This document shows, piece after piece, positions 1 through 5,835 of a DNA stretch of 13,177 bases (positions are counted from its first letter, which is position 1; the number at the start of each line of letters is the position of its first letter). The notes beneath the pieces were generated by a model, which was not told the DNA's origin, did not search any database, and saw only the letters and a list, made by a program, of their open reading frames with translations. Origin of the DNA: Candidatus Binatota bacterium (GTDB lineage: Bacteria > Desulfobacterota > Binatia > Bin18). Position numbers and translations under genes: made by a program. The stretch lies in NCBI GenBank assembly GCA_011523315.1, contig WTHE01000405.1:1-13177 (forward strand). Reading direction: 5' to 3'.

Positions 1-622
1 CGTACGGCTTCCCGATGCGACGTTGCTGCCGGGCCTGCGTCGGCGCTGGTCCGCGGTCGGCGCGGTGCTGATCTTTGACGAAGTGATCACCGGTTTCGGG
101 CGGTCGGGAGCGGCCTTTGCCGCCGATCACTGGGCGGTCGTGCCCGATATCCTGGTGCTGGCCAAGGCACTGGGCGGCGGCATGCCGCTCGGCGCATTCG
201 TGAGCACACCGGAAATCATGCAAACCCTGTCGGTTGATCCGCCCCTGGCCCATGTGACGACGTTCGGCGGCCATCCGGTGTGCTGTGCGGCCGGGCTGGC
301 GGCCCTGGATGTCATGTTTGCCGAGCGGCTTCCCCAGCGCGCCCAGGAAAAAGGCGGCGAGTTCATGACCAAACTGCGCAGCCTGATCGGTCGCGGCGGA
401 CTGACCGGAGTCCGGGGTCGGGGCCTGCTGATCGGCTTGGACTTCAGCGATCCTGCGGCCACCCAGGCTTTTGTCAGCCGGTGTCTACGCAACGGCCTGG
501 TGCTGGGCTGGACGCTGCACGAAGATACGATCGTGCGCCTGGCCCCGCCCCTGGTCATCTCGTCGGCCGAGATTGATCGGGCGGTGGCGATCATGGGCAC
601 AGCGCTCGACCACGAGTCATGA
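1..622 (+). CDS. Class III PLP-dependent aminotransferase, 3' part (5' end outside window)
   Basis: This is the C-terminal ~206 residues of a fold-type I, class III aminotransferase (acetylornithine, GABA, putrescine or glutamate-semialdehyde type), which moves an amino group between a substrate amine and a keto acid in the cytoplasm. The reading frame is open to the left edge (first full codon at base 2), so the true start lies outside. Visible signatures are LIFDEVITGFGRSG, whose Asp contacts the PLP ring nitrogen, then PDILVLAKALGGGMPLGAF, where the Lys codon at 164-166 is the expected Schiff-base lysine. TTFGGHPVCCAAGLAAL follows and matches the phosphate-binding Thr segment of the family. 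A normal small C-terminal domain ends at TGA 620-622. It ends 5 bp before the convergent PPOX gene. Substrate cannot be fixed without the N-terminal half. A neighbouring ferredoxin and PPOX protein give no pathway clue. Confidence 0.93.
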   Translation, partial: VRLPDATLLPGLRRRWSAVGAVLIFDEVITGFGRSGAAFAADHWAVVPDILVLAKALGGGMPLGAFVSTPEIMQTLSVDPPLAHVTTFGGHPVCCAAGLAALDVMFAERLPQRAQEKGGEFMTKLRSLIGRGGLTGVRGRGLLIGLDFSDPAATQAFVSRCLRNGLVLGWTLHEDTIVRLAPPLVISSAEIDRAVAIMGTALDHES

Positions 623-627
623 TCCGG

Positions 628-1068
628 TCATGGGTGAATCTTGCCCCAGGCGTTCACCTTGGTGGGGGTAATGCGCACCATGGCGTTGTGGCCAAAACGC
701 AGCTCCATCGCCCGGTACTGCGGATAGCGCCCACGCAGCAGGGCCAGCGCCCGGTCATACTCGGCCCGCTCCTCGACCAGGGCGGTCGTGCCGCGCACCA
801 TCACATACGCCAGCCGGCTCCAGTCATCGGCATAATCGTCAATGACCAGCGCGGCCTGCGGATTCTCCAACATGTTCTGAATCCGCTTGAGCGGTTTCCC
901 GGTCTGGCGCTTGGGCTTTTGATCGACCACAAAGTAGAAGTGTCGGCCGTCATACGCATAACAGAACGGGATGACGTGGGGCTCGCCGTCCTGACCCGCG
1001 GTTGCCAGCCGGGCCACCTGGTGGGCGTCAATAAAGCGCCGCACGGGTTCTGCAATCAGCTCGGGCAT
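628..1068 (-). CDS. Pyridoxamine 5'-phosphate oxidase-family (PPOX/FMN-binding split barrel) protein
   Basis: A 146-aa single split-barrel flavoprotein or F420-binding protein. The N-terminal block ARLATAGQDGEPHVIPFCYA (residues 19-38), followed by HFYFVVDQKPKR, is typical of small PPOX-class proteins that bind FMN or coenzyme F420 and reduce or sense small molecules. It ends with the barrel strand segment AMVRITPTKVNAWGKIHP. The layout resembles the TIGR03668/Rv0121-like group, but I cannot tell F420 from FMN use. I chose the ATG at 1066-1068. A longer frame reaches 1134, but it would overlap the upstream RNase Z-type gene and adds only an Arg-rich non-conserved extension. With this start the gene begins 4 bp after the RNase Z stop, implying co-transcription. 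No strong Shine-Dalgarno is visible, so translation may be coupled to the upstream gene. It converges with the aminotransferase at 622. Confidence 0.88.
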   Translation of the reverse strand: MPELIAEPVRRFIDAHQVARLATAGQDGEPHVIPFCYAYDGRHFYFVVDQKPKRQTGKPLKRIQNMLENPQAALVIDDYADDWSRLAYVMVRGTTALVEERAEYDRALALLRGRYPQYRAMELRFGHNAMVRITPTKVNAWGKIHP

Positions 1069-1072
1069 GGCG

Positions 1073-2140
1073 CTAGACCGTCGCGGGGCTCGGGTTGAGA
1101 ACTGCGGACGGCGCAGACGGGGCTCGGTCATCAACGCCCCCCTGACGAGCCTTGAACGTCTCCCGGGCTTCCCGGTATAAGACCTCGGCCTGACCCGAGT
1201 AGCGGGGCGAGAAGTGAAAGACGACCAGCTTCTTGGCCTGGGCCGCGCGTCCCAGCAGACCGGCCTGGCGCGCGGTCAGATGATAGCGCCGAGTCGCCTG
1301 CTCGTGGTCGGCGTGCAAAAAGGGCGACTCACAGAACAACACATCCGCCCGGTGGGCCAGGCCGGCAATACGGGCGGCATTGTCCGCGCTGTAGAGCGTA
1401 TCAACCACATAGGCGATTTTGTGTCCCGGGGTGTGTTTGACCAGCCGCTCGCGCAGCTCGCCGAGCGCGAAGGTCCGTTCATGCTGGCGTCCGTCCTGCC
1501 GCCACTCGGCCCGAATACGAAAATCGTCCGGCCGCTCAGCCCGCACCACACGTTTCAGCTCGGACAGCCACGGCCCGGGACCGAGCCCGAGTTCGGCCAA
1601 GATGGCGGTATCCACATTCAGGTGCGTTTCTTCCTCCAGGGCAAAGGCCAGACAGTCAATCCGGTGGTCAAGATGCACGGTCCGTACGCAAAATCCAGCC
1701 TCCTCGACCAGGGTCCCGGTAAACGGCAGGGAAGCCAGCGGCTGGGGCCTGAAGCCGGTCGCGGCCTCAAAACGCGCCCGTTGCATGGTCTGGCGTCCGA
1801 CCTCGGTCACCTCCAGGCCAAAACCGTAGCCGTCAACCAGGTTCCAGGTATAGCCCTGCAGTTTCCCGGCCACGCAGGCCAGCAGGCCCGGTGGTCCAAA
1901 CAGCCGGAGAGTCCTGTGCTGGGATAAAAACACCCGCAGCAGACGGTCAAAGCCAATGAAGTGATCCATGTGGCAGTGGGAGACAAACACGTGGCTCAGG
2001 CGCAGCATGTCGGTCATCGACAGGGCGTCATTGTGGCCCAGGTCACACACCACTGCCCGGCCCTGCCAGGGCAGGCGGATATACAGGCCGGGGTCGCCAA
2101 ACGGCCCGTTCACAAGACGTGCGGAAACGGCGGAGTTCAT
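1073..2140 (-). CDS. Ribonuclease Z-type metallo-beta-lactamase-fold hydrolase
   Basis: A 355-aa MBL-fold phosphodiesterase of the RNase Z/ElaC type, which in other organisms trims tRNA 3' trailers. The zinc-binding motif SHCHMDH (His55, His57, Asp59, His60) follows the expected strand LSHVFV. Further ligands are likely in VHLDH (around 156-159), Asp247 in VVDTLYS and His309 in VVFHFSPRYS; the final HFSPRY block with YHLTARQAG before it is characteristic of RNase Z. A PxKxxxN-type exosite is not clear, so it may be an RNase Z-like enzyme with another phosphodiester substrate. It is slightly longer than the usual ~300 aa. I chose ATG 2138-2140; a TTG three codons upstream is possible. No Shine-Dalgarno precedes it. 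A good promoter lies only a few bases upstream, so the mRNA may be nearly leaderless. The PPOX gene follows 4 bp downstream. Confidence 0.88.
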   Translation of the reverse strand: MNSAVSARLVNGPFGDPGLYIRLPWQGRAVVCDLGHNDALSMTDMLRLSHVFVSHCHMDHFIGFDRLLRVFLSQHRTLRLFGPPGLLACVAGKLQGYTWNLVDGYGFGLEVTEVGRQTMQRARFEAATGFRPQPLASLPFTGTLVEEAGFCVRTVHLDHRIDCLAFALEEETHLNVDTAILAELGLGPGPWLSELKRVVRAERPDDFRIRAEWRQDGRQHERTFALGELRERLVKHTPGHKIAYVVDTLYSADNAARIAGLAHRADVLFCESPFLHADHEQATRRYHLTARQAGLLGRAAQAKKLVVFHFSPRYSGQAEVLYREARETFKARQGGVDDRAPSAPSAVLNPSPATV

Positions 2141-2151
2141 AGCTGACAAGT

Positions 2152-2181
2152 ATTATCCCGGCTGGCCGAACCCTTTGCCAA
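2152..2181 (-). promoter_or_regulatory. Predicted sigma70-type promoter for the RNase Z-type gene
   Basis: On the minus strand TTGGCA (2176-2181) is followed after 18 bp by GATAAT (2152-2157). Both boxes match the consensus at five of six positions. The predicted transcription start near 2145 leaves a leader of only about 5 nt before ATG 2140, in line with the absence of a Shine-Dalgarno. The -35 box overlaps the inner arm, and the spacer contains the outer arm, of the inverted repeat at 2158-2243. Confidence 0.45.
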
Positions 2182-2243
2182 AGGTAATCGTGTTCACAAG
2201 AGATACTTATCGGACAACACGATTACCTTTGCAAGCCAGCCGG
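2158..2243. repeat. Compound inverted repeat (16-bp inner and 9-bp outer perfect arms)
   Basis: Inner arms: CAAAGGTAATCGTGTT at 2179-2194 is the exact reverse complement of 2216-2231, with a 21-nt loop. Outer arms: CCGGCTGGC at 2158-2166 is the exact reverse complement of 2235-2243. The strands between arms are unequal (12 nt on the left, 3 nt on the right). The loop contains GATACTTATC on the plus strand, itself with GATA/TATC half-palindromy. It lies between the divergent RNase Z and ferredoxin starts and overlaps the RNase Z promoter. It could be an operator, a transcribed hairpin, or a degenerate small mobile repeat. No flanking target-site duplication is visible. Confidence 0.8.
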
Positions 2244-2271
2244 TGGCGACGGACCATGCAGGCCGGGGACA

Positions 2272-2300
2272 TTGACAGCACGGCTCGGGAAGGCTAGCCA
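2272..2300 (+). promoter_or_regulatory. Weak candidate promoter for the ferredoxin gene
   Basis: A perfect TTGACA at 2272-2277 is followed after 17 bp by TAGCCA (2295-2300), which matches the -10 consensus poorly. The implied start near 2307 would give a ~25-nt leader carrying the ribosome binding site GAGAGGGAG before ATG 2332. It is offered as a candidate only, because of the weak -10. Confidence 0.28.
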
Positions 2301-2331
2301 GAAAGAGAGTCCTGAGAGGGAGAACACAGCT

Positions 2332-3159
2332 ATGGCGACCATGATTACCGACGACTGCATTAACTGCGGAGCCTGCGAGCCCGAATGCCCCAACACCGCC
2401 ATCTACCAGGGCGGGGTCGAGTGGGATCTGAACGGGGTGAGCAGCGAGGCCATCTCAAACGACATCTTCTACATCGTCCCCCAGAAGTGCACCGAGTGCG
2501 TCGGCTTTTTTGACCAGGAAGCCTGTGCCGCAGTGTGTCCGGTCGATTGCTGCGTGCCCAATCCGGACATCCCGGAAGCCGAATCCGTCCTGATCGCCCG
2601 TGCCAAAGAGCTGCACCCGGAAGAAACCTTTGGCGACGACTTTCCGTCCCGCTTCAAGGGTGGTGATGCTGCCGAACCGGCGGCCGAACCCGCTCCAGCC
2701 GCTGAGCCTGCCCCAGTCGCAGCTCCGCCACCTGCGGCCCCGGCTCCCGCCCCGGCCGCAGCCGTCGAGGTTTCAACCCTGGCCATTCCCGACGTCGACG
2801 ACTGGGAGGTGCCGCTGAGCTGCTATAAGTGCGAGCAGGAATATGCGCTGGCCTTTGCCCGCTTTCGGATCGGCACCGTGCTGAACTGCCCCAACCCCTA
2901 CTGCACGGCCAGCCTGACCGTCACCTCAACCATGTACAAAAACGTGGCCAACGCCCTCGACGCCTTCCACGCCCGGTGGAACGCCGATTTTGAGGCCTTT
3001 CGGGAAAAGCGACGCCGAGAGCTGGAAGCCTTTGAGGCTGAGAAGCAGGCCGAGTTGGAGGACTTTGGCGACACCCTCAGAAAAGCCGTGTCCGATGTCA
3101 AACCGGCCGGCAAGCCGTGGAGGCGACTGTCGCTGCTCGGCTTTCAGCGCGTGGGCTGA
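2332..3159 (+). CDS. Alvin-type 2[4Fe-4S] ferredoxin with zinc-ribbon and coiled-coil C-terminal extension
   Basis: A 275-aa cytoplasmic electron carrier. Residues 1-80 form a dicluster ferredoxin: C9xxC12xxC15xxxC19P for one cluster and C53xxC56-x8-C65xxxC69P for the other, with two extra Cys (73, 74). The eight-residue insert between the second and third cysteines of cluster II is the mark of the Allochromatium (Alvin/YfhL) type. Ordinary members stop near 80-110 aa. Here a low-complexity Ala/Pro/Glu linker (112-146) joins a four-cysteine zinc-ribbon-like segment (C164xxC167 ... C186PNPYC191) and a charged helical tail (about 205-255) likely to form a coiled coil. The start is ATG 2332, preceded by GAGAGGGAG about 9 bp upstream; an upstream TTG at 2272 has no support. 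It is divergent from RNase Z. The partner is unknown; the tail suggests docking to another protein or nucleic acid. Confidence 0.92.
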   Translation: MATMITDDCINCGACEPECPNTAIYQGGVEWDLNGVSSEAISNDIFYIVPQKCTECVGFFDQEACAAVCPVDCCVPNPDIPEAESVLIARAKELHPEETFGDDFPSRFKGGDAAEPAAEPAPAAEPAPVAAPPPAAPAPAPAAAVEVSTLAIPDVDDWEVPLSCYKCEQEYALAFARFRIGTVLNCPNPYCTASLTVTSTMYKNVANALDAFHARWNADFEAFREKRRRELEAFEAEKQAELEDFGDTLRKAVSDVKPAGKPWRRLSLLGFQRVG

Positions 3160-3270
3160 GGCTGCCTGCTGAACGATGAACGACACACCTTATCGGGAAT
3201 AAATACGGCCAACTCTTCCAGGGAAGCTGGCGCGGCCGTCACTATCGTCGCCCATCGGGGCCTCTCCAGG

Positions 3271-3471
3271 TCAGGCGGTACGCCGCAACAACTCGGCCAG
3301 TACCTGGCTTTGCTCATGCTGGCGGGCCTCCATGATGTCGAGCTGCCGGTTGCGGTCCTCGGAGGCTTTCGTCATCATTCCTAAGCCGCGTGCAATCAAG
3401 AGACATTGCACCCCGCCCACGATGGCCGAGACGGCGATTTGCACCCACATAGCGGCGATTTGCTGTTCCAT
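3271..3471 (-). CDS. Small single-pass membrane protein, unknown function
   Basis: A 66-aa protein starting MEQQIAAMWVQIAVSAIVGG. One hydrophobic segment (about residues 7-30, rich in A, V, I, G, L) is followed by a charged, Glu/Gln/Arg-rich amphipathic tail (ASEDRNRQLDIMEARQHEQ) likely to be helical in the cytoplasm. The ATG at 3469-3471 is preceded by a very strong ribosome binding site (GGAGGAGGAG, about 4 bp upstream), which argues for real translation and against a longer start at 3540 that would overlap the upstream gene. It is the last gene of the leftward run, 49 bp after the isocitrate lyase/PEP mutase-family gene. I do not recognise the family. Similar short TM-plus-coil proteins occur as membrane anchors and phage-derived orphans. 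Confidence 0.68.
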   Translation of the reverse strand: MEQQIAAMWVQIAVSAIVGGVQCLLIARGLGMMTKASEDRNRQLDIMEARQHEQSQVLAELLRRTA

Positions 3472-3520
3472 GCACTCCTCCTCCCCGAATATAGGCGCTT
3501 CCGGCCGATCATTCAGCATG

Positions 3521-4360
3521 TCATTCGTACTTCTTGCCAATCTCCATGGCCTCGGGCACGCCCAGCAAATTGGTCATTTCCTCAAAGCAGCCCCAGCCCG
3601 CATCGGTGGCGATCCGGCCGGTGGTCTTGAGTTCCTGCATGGCATCCCGCATCCGAATATAGGCCGCCATCAGCGTGGCCGAGTAAATCGTCAGCTTGAA
3701 GCCGAATTTCTGGATTTCCTGGACCGGCAGCAGCTGACCGTTGTACAGCAGCGGCAGGTCGCCCAGTTCCTTGGCGTAGCGCTCCATATCGGCCAGGGTT
3801 CTGATGCCGTCGACAAAGATCAGGTCGGCGCCGGCCTCACGGTAGGCGCGACCACGGGCAATCACGTCCTCCCAGCCGTTGACCGCCAGGGCATCGGTCC
3901 GGGCAATAATCACAAAATCGCCGCTGCGCCGGGCGTCGCACGCCGCCCGCACCTTGGGCACCATGTCGTCCATGGGAATGACCTGTTTGCCGGCCAGAAA
4001 GCCGCAGCGTTTGGGCCACACCTGGTCTTCGATGTGCAGGGCGGCCGCACCGGCCGCCTCATACTCGCGCACCGTCCGATACACATTGACCGGATTGCCG
4101 TAGCCGGTGTCGGCGTCGCAGATCAGCGGCAGCTCGACCGCGCTGGCGATATAGCGGACATTCTGGACCATCTCGGCCATGGTCAACAGACCCACGTCGG
4201 GAAACCCGCGTGACGCGGCCGTCCCAAATCCGGTCATGTATATGGCCTCAAAGCCGGCAGCCTGGGCAATCCGGGCCTGGAAGGCATCAAACACAAACGG
4301 GGCGACGACCATGTCGGGGCCGTCGAGCAACTGGCGCAGACGGGTGGCTGGAGCGGGCAT
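3521..4360 (-). CDS. Isocitrate lyase/PEP mutase superfamily enzyme
   Basis: A 279-aa TIM-barrel enzyme of the group holding PEP phosphonomutase, carboxyphosphonoenolpyruvate mutase, 2-methylisocitrate lyase and oxaloacetate hydrolase, which make or break C-C or P-C bonds next to a carboxylate using Mg2+. Family landmarks are YMTGFGTAASRGFPDVGLLT (41-60), metal-binding CDADTGYGNP (Asp82, Asp84), HIEDQVWPKRCG (Glu111, Asp112, Cys119) and IIARTDA (Arg154). The flexible gating loop reads KRCGFLAGK, where most lyases have KRCGH; the His is Phe here. The Cys usual for lyase chemistry is kept. ATG 4358-4360 is preceded by AGGAGG at 5 bp spacing, so the longer frame to 4414 is rejected. It lies 44 bp downstream of the Uma2 gene in the leftward run. 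Substrate is unresolved; a methylisocitrate/dimethylmalate-lyase-like role is more likely than phosphonate chemistry because the loop Cys is present. Confidence 0.9.
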   Translation of the reverse strand: MPAPATRLRQLLDGPDMVVAPFVFDAFQARIAQAAGFEAIYMTGFGTAASRGFPDVGLLTMAEMVQNVRYIASAVELPLICDADTGYGNPVNVYRTVREYEAAGAAALHIEDQVWPKRCGFLAGKQVIPMDDMVPKVRAACDARRSGDFVIIARTDALAVNGWEDVIARGRAYREAGADLIFVDGIRTLADMERYAKELGDLPLLYNGQLLPVQEIQKFGFKLTIYSATLMAAYIRMRDAMQELKTTGRIATDAGWGCFEEMTNLLGVPEAMEIGKKYE

Positions 4361-4404
4361 ACAGTCCTCCTGGTTCAGAAAAAAGCCGACCCCCTGCCCC
4401 GTGC

Positions 4405-4974
4405 TCACGACCACAGATCGGCAATGGACAGCGTGGCGTCGGGCAGTAGGACCGGCGCGATGGACTCATCGTTGGCAGGATACAGGACCTCGCCATAGCC
4501 TTCGGTCCCGGGCTGGCGGTAGATCTCGAGCTGTGTGTTGCCCAGATCCAGCAGCCAGACTTCGGGGATACCGTGACGGGCATACAGCGGAATCTTCACC
4601 TCTCGGTCATAGCGGACGCTCGTGTCTGCAACTTCAATGACGAGCAGGACATCATGTGGCTGAGGGTGAGCGGTGCGATAGAAATCGGCTCGTGGGCGCA
4701 AGACGGCAAAATCGGGCTGAGGCTCCGAATGTTCACTGAGACGGATAGGATTTTGCGGCGAGACGAGAGCCAATCTGGCAAATGCCCTGTTCAGTACAGC
4801 GTTGAGTTGAATAACCGTACCCGCATGATCGCTGCCGATGGGAGCCATATCAATCAGCCTGCCCTCAATCAGTTCAAGCCGCTCATCGTGGTCGAAGATG
4901 CCCGCCCGGCCCATCTTGTGATAGTCGTCCACACTCAGGCGATGCTGGGACGGAAGAGCTTCGCTATACGGCAT
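4405..4974 (-). CDS. Uma2 family (DUF820) PD-(D/E)XK nuclease-like protein
   Basis: A 189-aa Uma2-family protein. The family has the restriction-endonuclease-like fold and is widespread, often in many copies, in cyanobacteria, Chloroflexi and some proteobacterial lineages; its biological role is not settled. Landmarks are LELIEGRLIDM (33-43), the active-site Asp in EPQPDFAVL (Asp88), Glu114 in LLVIEVADTSVRYD, Lys127 in the following REVKIPLYA, and the C-terminal GIPEVWLLDL strand (135-144). All expected catalytic residues appear intact. ATG 4972-4974 lies 13 bp after the stop of the alpha/beta hydrolase, with only a weak G-rich ribosome site, so translation may depend on the upstream gene. 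Downstream comes the isocitrate lyase-family gene. Such genes are frequently single accessory insertions into housekeeping operons, and that fits here. Confidence 0.9.
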   Translation of the reverse strand: MPYSEALPSQHRLSVDDYHKMGRAGIFDHDERLELIEGRLIDMAPIGSDHAGTVIQLNAVLNRAFARLALVSPQNPIRLSEHSEPQPDFAVLRPRADFYRTAHPQPHDVLLVIEVADTSVRYDREVKIPLYARHGIPEVWLLDLGNTQLEIYRQPGTEGYGEVLYPANDESIAPVLLPDATLSIADLWS

Positions 4975-4987
4975 CAGGCTCGGCCCC

Positions 4988-5806
4988 CTAGCCTAACGAG
5001 CGGATAAACCTGAGCAGGGCGTCAACACAGTCCTGGGCGGCATCCACATAGATCTCATGCCCGCTGCCCTCGATTACCGCCATCTGCGCACCGGGGATAC
5101 CGTCGCGGATGGCCAGCTGCTCGCTCAGCGGCGTGAGCGGGCTGTTGGCCGGGGCCAGGACCAGGGTCGGTACGCTGACCTGGGACAGGATCGGTTCCAC
5201 ATCCACACTCGGCACCAGGCGGCACAGTCCCTGGAGCACGTGGGTCGGGGTTTTGGCCCACTCGTCAAGCACCCAGCGCAGATGGGGCGAATCGCCCCCA
5301 GCCAGCCCCGAGCCCTGTTCGATCAGGGCTTTGGCCCAGCCGCCCGAACCGAGCGCGCCGAGGGCAGTTGGCCAGTCCTCATAGCCCAGGGCAAAGGTCT
5401 TTTGGATATGCGGCCGGATAGAGGTCGGTGAGGCGCACAGGGTCAGGCTCTTGAAGCGCTCGGGCCACTTGGTGGCAAACGCAATGCCCAGAATGCCGCC
5501 CACCGATTCGCCAATATAGTGCACGGCGTCAATTTCTAAGGCGTCCAGAAAGCCTTTCATGTCGCCGAGCAGGTCATCGACCGACCACACGTAGTCCGGT
5601 CCCGGGTCGGCCGACCCGCCGTGGCCGCGCATATCGCGGCGCAGCACACGGTACTGCCCGGCCAGGAGCGGGATCCAGTGGTACCAGAAGTTGAGGTTGC
5701 GGCCAAAGCCGTGCTGGATCCAGATGGTCTCAGACGTGCTCCACGGGTCGGTGAAATCATCGACCTGGTAGTGCATGGTGTAGTTATTGGCGGTCAGCTG
5801 TGGCAT
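4988..5806 (-). CDS. Alpha/beta hydrolase
   Basis: A 272-aa alpha/beta-hydrolase-fold enzyme. The oxyanion-hole motif HGFG (32-35) follows strand IWIQ, the DMRGHGGS segment (58-65) is typical, the nucleophile elbow is GESVGG with Ser101, and the C-terminal GSGHEIY supplies His250. The acid residue expected after strand 6/7 is not obvious, because that loop reads LAPANSPLTP where many relatives have an Asp. The catalytic acid may sit elsewhere, or the chemistry may be altered. No signal peptide is seen, so it is cytoplasmic. Substrates in this family range from esters and lactones to C-C bonds of ring-cleavage products. ATG 5804-5806 has AGGAGG 9 bp upstream; a longer frame to 5842 would overlap the preceding gene. 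It lies 29 bp after that gene and 13 bp before Uma2, so it is likely part of one operon. Confidence 0.9.
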   Translation of the reverse strand: MPQLTANNYTMHYQVDDFTDPWSTSETIWIQHGFGRNLNFWYHWIPLLAGQYRVLRRDMRGHGGSADPGPDYVWSVDDLLGDMKGFLDALEIDAVHYIGESVGGILGIAFATKWPERFKSLTLCASPTSIRPHIQKTFALGYEDWPTALGALGSGGWAKALIEQGSGLAGGDSPHLRWVLDEWAKTPTHVLQGLCRLVPSVDVEPILSQVSVPTLVLAPANSPLTPLSEQLAIRDGIPGAQMAVIEGSGHEIYVDAAQDCVDALLRFIRSLG

Positions 5807-5835
5807 GCGGCTTCCCTCCTGAGCGGCCCGGCGTC

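Noticed and set aside
1214..1927. Long plus-strand frame of 237 codons opposite RNase Z
   Set aside because: It lies antisense to a protein with a complete zinc site and reads as low-information Gln/Gly/Pro-rich sequence, as expected for a shadow frame in GC-rich DNA.
2158..2243. Inverted repeat as a complete miniature transposable element
   Set aside because: No target-site duplication flanks the arms, and the arms are interrupted unequally. Without copy-number data it is listed only as a repeat.
3209..3240. Possible terminator hairpin after the ferredoxin gene (GCCA ... TGGC)
   Set aside because: The pairing is broken by mismatches and no T-tract follows on either strand. The 111-bp spacer 3160-3270 shows nothing else I can support.
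3332..4213. Plus-strand 293-codon frame opposite the isocitrate lyase-family gene
   Set aside because: The minus-strand frame has all family motifs and a perfect ribosome site; the plus frame has no recognisable domain and runs across two genes.
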